Shown here: in pieces, positions 16,686 to 25,005 of the stretch
Layout: every line of letters begins with the position of its first letter
Position numbering within the stretch: the stretch's first letter is position 1
Assembly: GCF_004127445.1 (NCBI RefSeq)
Contig: NZ_QEXM01000038.1
Location: 248,001 to 312,000, forward strand
Length of the DNA stretch: 64,000 nucleotides
Source of the DNA: Streptomyces alfalfae
GTDB taxonomy: Bacteria > Actinomycetota > Actinomycetes > Streptomycetales > Streptomycetaceae
Direction of reading: 5' to 3'
Notes under the pieces: generated by a model
Databases searched by the model: none
What the model saw: only the letters and a program-made list of their open reading frames with translations
What the model was told of the DNA's origin: nothing
Translations under genes and position numbers: made by a program

Positions 16686-19520
16686 TCAGCGCGAGGGGTC
16701 GGCGGGACGGGCCGGGGACGCCAGCCGGGCCGTCATGTGCTGCTCCTCGGCCGTCCGCCGCTGGTCGCGGTAGAGGTCGCGCGCGTTCGTCCACGCCTTG
16801 CGGGCGCCGTGCCGGTCGTCGCGCTCGGCGCGGACGTCCCCGAGCTTCGCCCACGTGTCGGCCTCGCGGTTGGCATTGCCGATGGCCTGGAAGTGCCTGA
16901 GCGCCTGCTCGTAGGCGTGCAGGGCCCGTTCGGTCCTGCCGGTGCGCCACATGATGTGGGCCAGGGTGTCCCAGGTGGCCGCCTGGCCCTCCCCGTCCCG
17001 GTGGTGCTTGAGCAGCGGCAGCGCCTTCAGGCAGTGCTCCTCGCCGCTCGTGTAACGCCCCAGGCGGGCCAGCGCCCACCCCGTGCCGTTGAGGGTGTTG
17101 GCCTCGCCGACCTGGTCGCCGAGGCGCCGGTAGCCGTCGAGCGCTTCCGCGAAGTGGGGGAGGGAGCTCTCGTGGGCGTCCCTGCGGACGTGCACCTCGG
17201 CGAGCGCGTGGTGGGTGCGGGTGAGCCCGGCGAGATCGCCCTGGGCGGCGAAACGCGACAGAGCCTGCTCCAGATGCGGCAGCGCGTCCTCGTACCGCCC
17301 GGCCTGGGCCAGCGCGACCGCGAGCCGCAGGCGGGTGTGGGCCGCCAGGCGCGGGTCGTCCAGCGCCGCCGCCGCGTCCAGCGCCGCGGACCAGGCCTCG
17401 ATGCTCTCGGTGAACAGCCCGCGCCGCCAGCGGAACGTGTGCAGCGACCACGTCAGCCGGCACACCTCGGCGTGCCACCGCCGGCGCCGCGCGTACGCCG
17501 TGATCTCCCGCAGGCACGGGTACTCCGCCTCGAACCAGGCCAGGGCGCTCTCGGCGTCGTCGAAGGCCGGCGGCTCGGCCTTCGGCCGGTGCGCGGGGAG
17601 GGGGTCGTCGGCGGTGCGGTGGGGGTCGAGGGCCTGGTGTGCCGCGTGGGCATTGCTGACGTAGAAGTCGGCCAGGCGGCGCACCGTTTCGTCGCGGGAC
17701 CCGGCGGGCAGTTCCGCCGCCTGCTCCTCGGCGTACAGCCTGACCAGGTCGTGCATGTGGTAGCGCCCGGGGCGGTGTCGGCGCACCAGGCAGGCTTCCT
17801 CCAGGACGCGCAGGACCCGGCGTGTCCGGGTCGGTGAGAGGTCGAGGAGACGGGCGAGCGCCAGGAGGCCGAGGTCCAGGTGCGGCGCCAGCCCGAGCAG
17901 GCGGAAGGCCCGTGCCGCTTCCGGCTCCAGTGCCTGGTGGGACGAGGCGAACAGTATGCGCAGGTTGGTGGAGACCTCACCGGCGTCCAGGGCGTCGAGG
18001 CGCGTGCGCGGGTCCCGCAGCTCCCGGGCGAGCTGGTGCAGCGCGGGCGCGGGAAGGCCGACCGCGTGCGCGGCGGCGATGTCCAGGGCGAGCGGCAGCC
18101 CGGCGCAGGAGCGGACGATGTCGCGCAGCGCGGGTTCGGTCTCGGTACGGGCGCTGCCGACGCGCCGCGCGAAGAGCCGGGCCGACTCCGCGGCGGGCAG
18201 CACCGCCAGGTCCACCGAACCGGCGCCCCACCGCACCTTCAGGGTGCTCAGCCGGTTCCTGCTGGTGACCAGGGTCAGGCAGCCCGGCGTCGCGGGCAGC
18301 AGCGGCAGGACCTGGTCGCTGTCCCTGGCGTTGTCGAGCAGGACGAGCATCCGGCGCTCGGCCATGAGGGTGCGGTAGAGGGCGGCGCGCCCCTCGGTGT
18401 CCGGCGGGATCTCCCGGTCGACGGCGCCCAGGGCCACGAGGAACGCGTGCAGCACGTCACCGGGCGCGGTGGGTGGTGTGCCCGGGCTGAAACCGTGCAG
18501 TTGGGCGTAGAGCTGGCCGTCGGGGAACGCGTCGAGGTGTGTGTGGGCCCACTGAAGGGCGAGCCACGTCTTGCCGACCCCGCCCATGCCGCCGATGACG
18601 GAGACGGCCGGCGCGTCGTGGCCGGGGCTCGCTTCGGTGTGCCGGTCGAGCAGGGCCAGCGTGTCGTCGCGGCCGATGAAACCCGTGGGGCGCGCGGGCA
18701 GTTGACGCGGGATGCGGGTGGGCTGCCGGGTGGCCGTGGACGGCGCCGGGGCGGGTGGTGCGGCGGGGGCGAGCAGCAGATCGCCGGACGAGACCAGCAT
18801 CCGCTGGTGCAGTTCCTGGAGCCGGGGGCCGGGGTCGACACCCAACGCCTCGGCGAGCTGCCCGCGCAGTTCCTCGTAGGCGGTGAGGGCGGCGGCGTGC
18901 CGACCGCTGCGGTACAGGGCCAGGATGTGCTGGTGGGCGACGCGCTCGTCCAGGGGATGCTCGGAGGCGAGCGCCGTCAGCGCGGGCACGAGATCGGCGT
19001 GGCGTCCCTCGTCGAGCAGCAGCTCGTGGTGTTCGAGCCGCACCCGCAGGTGCTCGGCCTCCAAGGAACCCCGGTAGGCGTCCAGCCAGTCGGAGGTGAG
19101 CCCCGCGAACGGCCTGCCCCGCCATAGGGCGAGCGCCTCCTCGTACCGCCCCTTCGCCTCCTCCGCACTCGCGCCACGCGCCTGATCGGCCAGCGAACGG
19201 AACCGTGCCAGGTCTACGAGGCTCTCGTCGGCCCGGAGCGTGTACCCGGCGGACGAGCGCACGAGGTCCCATTCCTCCTGGTGCGGCAGGGTCGCCCGCA
19301 GGGCCCGCAGCCGGGAGATGTAGCTGTAGAGCGTGGCGGAGGCGCGCGGCGGGGGCGCCGTGCCCCAGACCCGGTCGATCAGGGTGTCCAGGGACAGCGG
19401 CCGGTTGACCTCGGTCATCAGCAGTGCGAGCACGCAGCGCTGGCGTGGGGAACCGGGGACGACGTCCGATCCGCCGGAGCGGATGACCACATCGCCCAGG
19501 AGCGCGAACCGGATACTCAT
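16686..19520 (-). CDS. AfsR/SARP family transcriptional regulator with NB-ARC and TPR regions
   Basis: 944 residues from ATG at 19520. Residues 1-95 are the OmpR-like winged helix of SARPs (FALLGDVVIRSGG...SPRQRCVLALLMTEVNRPLS). Residues about 100-245 are the bacterial transcriptional activation domain (LVDLARFRSLADQA...). The NB-ARC ATPase has Walker A GGMGGVGKTW (about 310-319), Walker B RRMLVLLDNA and CLTLVTSRNR. From about 690 to the end TPR-like helical repeats occur (SALDAAAALDDPRLAAHTRLRLAVALAQ and similar). This is the AfsR architecture, which activates secondary-metabolite or developmental genes after ATP binding and often phosphorylation. No biosynthetic cluster is adjacent. Two GCAAG direct repeats 11 bp apart lie upstream. 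Confidence 0.92.
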   Translation of the reverse strand: MSIRFALLGDVVIRSGGSDVVPGSPRQRCVLALLMTEVNRPLSLDTLIDRVWGTAPPPRASATLYSYISRLRALRATLPHQEEWDLVRSSAGYTLRADESLVDLARFRSLADQARGASAEEAKGRYEEALALWRGRPFAGLTSDWLDAYRGSLEAEHLRVRLEHHELLLDEGRHADLVPALTALASEHPLDERVAHQHILALYRSGRHAAALTAYEELRGQLAEALGVDPGPRLQELHQRMLVSSGDLLLAPAAPPAPAPSTATRQPTRIPRQLPARPTGFIGRDDTLALLDRHTEASPGHDAPAVSVIGGMGGVGKTWLALQWAHTHLDAFPDGQLYAQLHGFSPGTPPTAPGDVLHAFLVALGAVDREIPPDTEGRAALYRTLMAERRMLVLLDNARDSDQVLPLLPATPGCLTLVTSRNRLSTLKVRWGAGSVDLAVLPAAESARLFARRVGSARTETEPALRDIVRSCAGLPLALDIAAAHAVGLPAPALHQLARELRDPRTRLDALDAGEVSTNLRILFASSHQALEPEAARAFRLLGLAPHLDLGLLALARLLDLSPTRTRRVLRVLEEACLVRRHRPGRYHMHDLVRLYAEEQAAELPAGSRDETVRRLADFYVSNAHAAHQALDPHRTADDPLPAHRPKAEPPAFDDAESALAWFEAEYPCLREITAYARRRRWHAEVCRLTWSLHTFRWRRGLFTESIEAWSAALDAAAALDDPRLAAHTRLRLAVALAQAGRYEDALPHLEQALSRFAAQGDLAGLTRTHHALAEVHVRRDAHESSLPHFAEALDGYRRLGDQVGEANTLNGTGWALARLGRYTSGEEHCLKALPLLKHHRDGEGQAATWDTLAHIMWRTGRTERALHAYEQALRHFQAIGNANREADTWAKLGDVRAERDDRHGARKAWTNARDLYRDQRRTAEEQHMTARLASPARPADPSR

Positions 19521-19606
19521 GCGGCTCCTTCGTGCTCTGCTGCCCCGCCGCTCGGTGAACGCTCAGCGACCCGTGCCCACGGCCGCGGCCCGCTGACTCT
19601 GTCCTT

Positions 19607-19622
19607 GCAAGAAAATAGCAAG
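19607..19622. promoter_or_regulatory. 11-bp-spaced GCAAG direct repeat upstream of the SARP gene
   Basis: GCAAG occurs at 19607-19611 and 19618-19622, exactly one helical turn apart, in an AT-richer stretch about 90 bp before the AfsR-like start. SARPs bind short direct repeats with 11-bp periodicity, so this is a candidate autoregulatory site; with only two short copies the evidence is thin. Confidence 0.3.
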
Positions 19623-19797
19623 GTGGCTGCGAGACACATATGGCAGTTTGGTCCCAAGGACGTACCAACGGAGGGTGCGTGGCCATCGCGGGTGACCGTT
19701 GATGCCTCGCACGCTCCATGCCTCCCCGTCGGCGCGTCGGCTCTTCACCCACGGGGGTGGTGGAGAGCCGGCGTGCCGGCACCGCCGACATGGCGCG

Positions 19798-21399
19798 TCA
19801 GGCGCCGCCCGAACCGGTCCCGCTCGCTGCTTCGGTCCCGGTCCCGGCCGGGACGGGGCAGCCGAGGGGGAGGACCCGCTCACTCAAGCCGCCCATGAGG
19901 TGGGTGTCGGTCAGTGAGACGTCCGAGAACCACTCGGCGGCCGTCAACTGCTCCACCAGCGCGCCGATCTCACTCGTGTCGACGGCGCACAGCGCGGCCA
20001 GGGCATCGAGACCGAGGCCCCGGCCGACGGCGCCGAGCCGGCCGTCGGCGCTGCTGTGGGCGGCACAGGCGAGCGCGAGCAGCCGCCCGGCGGCGGGCAG
20101 CTTCTTCTTGCGCAACGTCCGTTCGCCCAAGGTCTTCTGGGCCCACCCGGACAGCTTGGCCCGCGTCGTCTTGCCCAGGCCGAGCACTCCGCTGACGCCG
20201 TCGGGGGCGAGGAGCGAGTCCACGCCGACCCGGGTGGGGTTGTCGGAACCGGAGGCCAGCAGATCGCTCACGGTCCCCGGCAGCCGCAGCCAGCCCGCGT
20301 CGACGAGGCTCTGGAGGACCTGTTCCGGATCGGTCAGGGGCCAGCCCTTCACATCGAGGCCGGTGACGTTGCCGCTGCCGCCGCACGCGGAACGCAGGGT
20401 CAGCATCAGCACCACCAGGCGCGCCTCCGGGCCGGGCACCGGCGCGTGGTCCCGGGCGTGGGCGAGGACGGCACGCGCGTGTTCCCACTGGTTGGGTCCG
20501 GTCAGGAGCCGTGTGACGCCCGAAGCGCCCTCGCCGGTGCGCTGCGCGTGCTGGGCGAGGGCGGTCGCCGCGGCCTGTTCGGCACGCCGCGCCTCGGCGC
20601 GCAGGCTCCCGTCACCCGTCACGTCGGCCCACGTGGTGAAGGCGCGCGCCTTGCGTTCGTGCAGCTCCGCGAGTCCGGCCAGATCGGGTTCGGCGGCACT
20701 CTGGTAGGCCCGGAAGGCGTCGCCGAGCTCGATGAGCTCGTCGCGCAGGACCGTCGGCCGGAGGTCGTGGGGCACATGGCGTTGCGCGATCTTCCCCGAC
20801 CGCTTCGGCGTGCGGGGCCCGGCCGCGGCGGCGCGCGGCGCGGGCAGCCGGTCGCCGCCGGCCGGAGCACCGCCGGAGGCGGCAGCCGGCGAGGGCGCGG
20901 AGAAGAGGGGAGCACCGGCCCCGACCCCCGGGACACCGGCAGGCACGGGGGTCTCGTCCACCGCGCCGACCGGGGCCGCCTCGGGGGCGGTGGCCACCAC
21001 ACGGGCGGCGGGGTGGACCGCCGCGCAGCGCGCGCAGCACTCCCAGGCCCGCCACCAGCGCCCCATGGGGTCGGTGAGCACGGCCAGCACGACCGCGCCG
21101 CCGCACCGCCAGACCGGTCCCGCGGAGCCCCGGCCCCCGCTCTCGGCGTGGCCCTGGCAGCCGGCGGCACGGCAGGCGCACGCCGCCTCCCTCCGTGGGC
21201 CACCGGCGGCCCGCAGGTGCGCCCTCAGATGCGCGGCGGCGAAGGTCCGCCCCTGAGCGGCCGAGTCCAGGCGCTGCGGGGTGCAGGCCGCGCGGCTGCA
21301 GTCGACCTTCACCGCCGTGAGACCGCGCCCCGCGGCATCCAGACGGACCGTCCACACCCGCGCCGCCACCTGCTCGCCCGCCGCATGTGCCTCTGCCAT
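19798..21399 (-). CDS. unknown protein with Cys/His-rich N-terminus
   Basis: 533 residues from ATG at 21399; no family recognised. The N-terminal ~115 residues hold two Cys/His clusters that look metal-binding: VDCSRAACTPQ...HLRAHLRAA...CACRAAGCQGH, and WRCGG...WECCARCAAVHP. An Ala/Pro/Gly linker (about 120-190) follows, then a long alpha-helical region beginning LRPTVLRDELIELGDAFRAYQSA, and a C-terminal part with QVLQSLVDAGWLRLPGT and RKKKLPAAGRLLALACAAHSS that could be a winged-helix-like module. No signal peptide or membrane segment. It sits between a small membrane protein gene and the AfsR-like regulator on the same strand, with 277 bp to the latter. A zinc-dependent nucleic-acid role is a guess only. 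Confidence 0.65.
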   Translation of the reverse strand: MAEAHAAGEQVAARVWTVRLDAAGRGLTAVKVDCSRAACTPQRLDSAAQGRTFAAAHLRAHLRAAGGPRREAACACRAAGCQGHAESGGRGSAGPVWRCGGAVVLAVLTDPMGRWWRAWECCARCAAVHPAARVVATAPEAAPVGAVDETPVPAGVPGVGAGAPLFSAPSPAAASGGAPAGGDRLPAPRAAAAGPRTPKRSGKIAQRHVPHDLRPTVLRDELIELGDAFRAYQSAAEPDLAGLAELHERKARAFTTWADVTGDGSLRAEARRAEQAAATALAQHAQRTGEGASGVTRLLTGPNQWEHARAVLAHARDHAPVPGPEARLVVLMLTLRSACGGSGNVTGLDVKGWPLTDPEQVLQSLVDAGWLRLPGTVSDLLASGSDNPTRVGVDSLLAPDGVSGVLGLGKTTRAKLSGWAQKTLGERTLRKKKLPAAGRLLALACAAHSSADGRLGAVGRGLGLDALAALCAVDTSEIGALVEQLTAAEWFSDVSLTDTHLMGGLSERVLPLGCPVPAGTGTEAASGTGSGGA

Positions 21400-21527
21400 G
21401 AACTGCCCCTTCCCGCGTCACCGAGGGCCCGGATCCGCTGGCGTCATCATCTGCCACCGGCGGTCGCGGATCGCGCAATGAACGCGGGCCACGCCGCGTC
21501 CCGGGGAGCGAATGGCTGGTCACGGAG

Positions 21528-21722
21528 TCAACTGCCCGGTCCCGCCGCCGCGCCGTCCGCAGGCTGCGGCTCCACCGCCCTTCCCGGCACCAGGACGGCG
21601 AGGGTGCTGCGGGCTTCCCGGCGCAGCGTGCCGCGCCGGGCGAAGGTCGCGGTGAGAGCGAGGATCGAGACCGTGCTCCCGTAGAACACGGCGGCGATCG
21701 TGGAGAGGAGCCCGACCGTCAT
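21528..21722 (-). CDS. small single-pass membrane protein
   Basis: 64 residues from ATG at 21722, preceded by GAAAGGTG, a good ribosome binding site. Residues 4-28 (GLLSTIAAVFYGSTVSILALTATFA) make one hydrophobic segment, followed by an Arg-rich cytoplasmic stretch and a Pro/Ala-rich tail. It is upstream of the Cys-rich unknown on the other side of a 128-bp gap but reads in the same direction, so its stop is followed by intergenic DNA and the unknown gene lies downstream. No family recognised. Confidence 0.5.
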   Translation of the reverse strand: MTVGLLSTIAAVFYGSTVSILALTATFARRGTLRREARSTLAVLVPGRAVEPQPADGAAAGPGS

Positions 21723-21861
21723 CGGGCACGCACCTTTCTTCCCCCGTCCGGCTCGCCCGGCTCATGGCGCGGGACGAGCGCTGATGCGTTTCCCTTTCAC
21801 CATACGCGTGCTGTCAACGCCGCCCGTACGGCGCTCCGTTGGCCCTCCGGGCTGCGATGCG

Positions 21862-22515
21862 TCACTCGTGCGCGGCGTCGGGCGCGGCGGCCTCCAAGTC
21901 GGCGACGCCGCCCGACATGATCGTCCGTACGTGCTCGGTGATGTGCTCGGCGGGCCAGTCCCACCAGGCCACCGCCAGCAGCCGGGCGACGTCGTCGGGC
22001 TCGTACCGGGTGCGGATGAGGCGGGCCGGATTGCCGCCGACGACGCCGTAATCCGGTACGTCGCCGGTGACCACCGAGCCGGCGCCGATGATCGCGCCGT
22101 GGCCGATCCGCACACCGGGCATGACGGTCGCTCCGTGGCCGAACCACACGTCGTTGCCGACGACGGTGTCCCCTCGGCCGGGCAGCCCGGTGAGCAGGTC
22201 GAAGTGTTCGGACCACGAGCCGCCCATGGTGGGGAAGGGGAAGGTCGAGGGGCCGTCCATGCGGTGGTTGGCGCCGTTCATGAGGAAGCGCACGCCTGTG
22301 CCCAGCGCACAGAACTTGCCGATGAGCAGCCTCTCCGGCCCGTAGTGGTACAGCACGTTGCGCGTCTCGAACGCGGTCGCGTCGTCCGGGTCGTCGTAGT
22401 ACGAGAACTCCCCGACCTCGATCAGCGGCGAGGTGACCAGTGGTTTGAGCAGCACCACGCGCGGCTGCTCGGGCATGGGGTGGAGCACGGTGGGGTCGGC
22501 GGGAACAGCGGGCAT
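21862..22515 (-). CDS. Vat-like streptogramin A O-acetyltransferase (left-handed beta-helix)
   Basis: 217 residues from ATG at 22515 (GGAAAGG upstream). The hexapeptide-repeat beta-helix is clear from DTVVGNDVWFGHGATVMPGVRIGHGAIIGAGSVV, with the xenobiotic-acyltransferase marks IGKFCALGTGVRFLMNGANHRMDG (catalytic His region) and a C-terminal WWDWPAEHI. Vat enzymes acetylate the hydroxyl of virginiamycin M-type streptogramins with acetyl-CoA. It starts 35 bp after the ABC-F gene stop on the same strand, so the two form an operon, giving modification and ribosome protection against drugs that bind the same site. Divergent TetR at 24297 is the likely regulator. Confidence 0.85.
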   Translation of the reverse strand: MPAVPADPTVLHPMPEQPRVVLLKPLVTSPLIEVGEFSYYDDPDDATAFETRNVLYHYGPERLLIGKFCALGTGVRFLMNGANHRMDGPSTFPFPTMGGSWSEHFDLLTGLPGRGDTVVGNDVWFGHGATVMPGVRIGHGAIIGAGSVVTGDVPDYGVVGGNPARLIRTRYEPDDVARLLAVAWWDWPAEHITEHVRTIMSGGVADLEAAAPDAAHE

Positions 22516-22550
22516 GACGGGTCGTTGCCTTTCCAGGGGGCGTCGCGAAC

Positions 22551-24143
22551 TCAGGAGAGGGCCAGGTGGGTGCCCTGCCAGCGGCGGCGCAGTCGGCGGT
22601 CGTGGCTGACGATGACGAGGGCGCCGTGGTATCCGGCGAGCGCCGTCTCCAGCTCCTCGACGAGGGCGGGGGAGAGGTGGTTGGTGGGTTCGTCGAGCAG
22701 CAGGACGTCGGTCGGCTCGCCGAGCAGCCGCGCCAGGGCGAGCCGTTGCAGCTGACCCGTGGACAGCCTGCCGACCGGCACCGCGAACTGGTCGCGGTCG
22801 AACAGGCCGAGCGCGAGGAGCTGTTCCGCGTGCTCCTCCGCGTCGCCCGCCCGGCCACGGCCGAAGGCGGCGAGGACACTCTCGTGCGGCTCCCCGGGGC
22901 GCGGCTCCTGGGGGAGGTGGCCGATCCTGCCGTGGCGGACGACGCCGCCGCTGTCGGGTGTGACGCGCCCGGCCAGCACGCCGAGCAGGGTGCTCTTGCC
23001 CGCTCCGTTCGGCCCCGTGATCAGCAGGCGTTGGCCCGCCTTCACGGTGAGGCTCGTACGGTCGAGCCGGTCGGTGACCGCGACGTCCGTGGCGTCGAGC
23101 ACGACGCCCTGGAGACGGCCCGAGCGCAGGACGGGGGTGAAGCGCAGCGGCTCCGGCGGCGGCGGGACCGGGTCGGCGAGCATGCGGCGCAGCCGTTCCT
23201 CGGCGTTGCGCACGCGGCTGGCCAGCGACTGCTGCACCCGCCCGCCCGCGCGGTCGTACGCCATCTTGTTGCCGTCCTTCATCGCCCGGCCGGGGGCCAC
23301 CTGGCGGGCGGTGGTCGCGGCGGCCTCGCGGAGCCGGTCGACGTCGGTCCGCCACTGGTCGTACGCCTGGGCCCAGCGCTGCCGGGCGGCGGCCTTCTCG
23401 GCGAGGTAGCCGGCGTAGCCGTTGCCGTACCGGACGACGTGGCGACGGTCGGCGTCGACCTCCAGCAGGGTGGTGGCGACCCGTTCGAGGAAGACGCGGT
23501 CGTGGGAGACCGCCACTGTGGTGCCCCGCCGGGCGCGCAGGTGTTCCTCCAGCCAGTTCAGGGCGGCGTCGTCGAGGTGGTTGGTGGGTTCGTCGAGCAG
23601 CAGCACCTCCGGTGCGGCCGCCAGGACGGCCGCGAGGCGGAGCCGGACCTGTTCTCCGCCGGAGAGTGTGCCGACGGTGCGGTGGCGGTCCACCAGTCCC
23701 AGCCCGAGGCCGTGCAGGGCGCGCTCCACCCGGGCGTCGGCGTCATAGCCGCCGCGCAGCTCGAAGACCGTGAGCAGTTCGCCGTACTCCGTCATGCCGG
23801 ACTCGTCGCCCTCGGCCATCGCGGCCTCCAGGCGGCGCATGCGCCGCTCGACGGTGCGCAGATCGCTCAGCGCGCGGTCGACGATCTGCTGGACGGTCGC
23901 CGCCGTGGGCAGTCGCTCGTCCTGAGCGAGATAGCCGACGCCGCCGGCGGCATGGACGACGATCTCGCCCTGGTCGGGCCGCTCACGGCCGGCGAGCAGG
24001 CGCAGCAGGGTCGTCTTGCCCGAGCCGTTCTCGCCGATGATCCCGGTGCGCTCGCCCGCGCTGAGCGAGCAGGTCACGGAGTCAAGGACGAGCCTGCCGT
24101 CGAAGGACTTGCTGACGTCGAGCGCGGTGATCTGAGTGGGCAT
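22551..24143 (-). CDS. ABC-F family ribosomal protection protein
   Basis: 530 residues from ATG at 24143 (GGAG upstream). Two ABC ATPase domains without membrane segments: first Walker A GENGSGKTT, signature LSGGEQVR, Walker B VLLLDEPTNHLD; second Walker A GPNGAGKST, signature LSTGQLQR, Walker B VLLLDEPTNHL. The linker between them (about 235-325) is long and Arg/Ala-rich, as in antibiotic-resistance ABC-F proteins that reach into the peptidyl-transferase centre. Such proteins displace lincosamides, streptogramin A, pleuromutilins or macrolides from the ribosome. The pairing with a Vat gene points to streptogramin A-type drugs. An overlapping 45-codon upstream frame and the divergent TetR suggest inducible control. 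Confidence 0.9.
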   Translation of the reverse strand: MPTQITALDVSKSFDGRLVLDSVTCSLSAGERTGIIGENGSGKTTLLRLLAGRERPDQGEIVVHAAGGVGYLAQDERLPTAATVQQIVDRALSDLRTVERRMRRLEAAMAEGDESGMTEYGELLTVFELRGGYDADARVERALHGLGLGLVDRHRTVGTLSGGEQVRLRLAAVLAAAPEVLLLDEPTNHLDDAALNWLEEHLRARRGTTVAVSHDRVFLERVATTLLEVDADRRHVVRYGNGYAGYLAEKAAARQRWAQAYDQWRTDVDRLREAAATTARQVAPGRAMKDGNKMAYDRAGGRVQQSLASRVRNAEERLRRMLADPVPPPPEPLRFTPVLRSGRLQGVVLDATDVAVTDRLDRTSLTVKAGQRLLITGPNGAGKSTLLGVLAGRVTPDSGGVVRHGRIGHLPQEPRPGEPHESVLAAFGRGRAGDAEEHAEQLLALGLFDRDQFAVPVGRLSTGQLQRLALARLLGEPTDVLLLDEPTNHLSPALVEELETALAGYHGALVIVSHDRRLRRRWQGTHLALS

Positions 24144-24219
24144 ACGCGGACTCCAAAGCATTCGAGGACGAGGCGGCGGAAAGGGGCCGCGGGGCCGGGC
24201 GAACGCTTCGAAGGAACAT
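24082..24219 (-). CDS. possible leader peptide overlapping the ABC-F start
   Basis: On the minus strand an ATG at 24219 has TGGAGTG at a good distance and opens 45 codons beginning MFLRSVRPAPRPLSAASSS, ending inside ABC-F codon 20 in another frame. ABC-F resistance genes are often controlled by drug-sensed leader peptides, so ribosome stalling here could influence ABC-F translation. It may also be chance, because GC-rich DNA gives many open frames. Confidence 0.3.
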   Translation of the reverse strand: MFLRSVRPAPRPLSAASSSNALESAYAHSDHRARRQQVLRRQARP

Positions 24220-24231
24220 CGATCACTCCAC

Positions 24232-24253
24232 TAGTGCGACAACTGATGCATTA
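24232..24253. promoter_or_regulatory. candidate operator between ABC-F and TetR genes
   Basis: TAGTGCGAC (24232-24240) and CTGATGCATTA (24243-24253) form an imperfect inverted repeat in the AT-richest part of the 153-bp divergent region. This is a plausible binding site for the TetR encoded at 24297, controlling itself and the ABC-F/Vat operon. Confidence 0.35.
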
Positions 24254-24296
24254 AGATGGTGCCATACCGCCGTCCCCTGAGCAACGGATTACCGAG

Positions 24297-24989
24297 ATGC
24301 CATCCGAAGCCCCCGGACCGGGACCGGAAGACCCCCGTCCGACGCCCTCCCGCGAACAGGCGTCCGCACCGCCCCCCGGGCCGACGCGACGCCGGCCCGG
24401 GGGCCGCACGGCCCGTATCCGTACGCAGGTGCTCGACGCGGTCCTCGCGGAACTCGGCGAACACGGTTATGACGGGCTCACCATGGACGCCGTCGCCGCC
24501 CGCGCGGACGTGCACCGCACCACGGTGTACCGACGCTGGGGAGACGTCGGCGGCCTCCTCGCCGACGTGCTCGACGCGGCGACCGCCGACGACTGGCAGC
24601 CGCCGGACACCGGCTCACTGGAGAGCGATCTGACGCTGCTGAACCAGGAGATCCAGGACGCCCTGCTCGCCGAGCCGCCGATCGTCGCGGCCCTGATCGC
24701 CGCCTCGTTCCGCTCCGAGAAGGCCGCCGACGCCCAGCGCCGGCTCTGGGACGACCGGTACGCGCGCTGCGAGATCACCGTCAGCCGGGCCGTGCGACGC
24801 GGCGAACTCCCGCCGGGCACCGACGCCCGCCGCCTGCTCATCGCCGCCACCGCGCCCATGTACCACCAGCTCCTGCTCCTGCACACGCCGCCCGACCCGC
24901 ACCTGCCGGGCCGGGCGGCCAGGACCGCCGCGCTCGCGGCGGTCGCCGGAGCCTTCACGGAGCCTCCGCCGGCGGAGGGTGACGGCTGA
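24297..24989 (+). CDS. TetR family regulator divergent from the ABC-F/Vat operon
   Basis: 230 residues from ATG at 24297. After a ~35-residue Pro-rich extension the TetR helix-turn-helix appears (VLDAVLAELGEHGYDGLTMDAVAARADVHRTTVYRRWGD, recognition helix VHRTTVYRRW). The C-terminal domain has LLAEPPIVAALIAASFRS and RRLLIAATAPMYHQLLLLH, resembling TetR_C_16-type regulators. It lies divergent from the ABC-F gene with a shared 153-bp region, the usual arrangement for a local repressor of resistance genes. Ligand probably a ribosome-targeting antibiotic, by context only. Confidence 0.88.
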   Translation: MPSEAPGPGPEDPRPTPSREQASAPPPGPTRRRPGGRTARIRTQVLDAVLAELGEHGYDGLTMDAVAARADVHRTTVYRRWGDVGGLLADVLDAATADDWQPPDTGSLESDLTLLNQEIQDALLAEPPIVAALIAASFRSEKAADAQRRLWDDRYARCEITVSRAVRRGELPPGTDARRLLIAATAPMYHQLLLLHTPPDPHLPGRAARTAALAAVAGAFTEPPPAEGDG

Positions 24990-25005
24990 CCGAGCCCCCC
25001 GTCTG

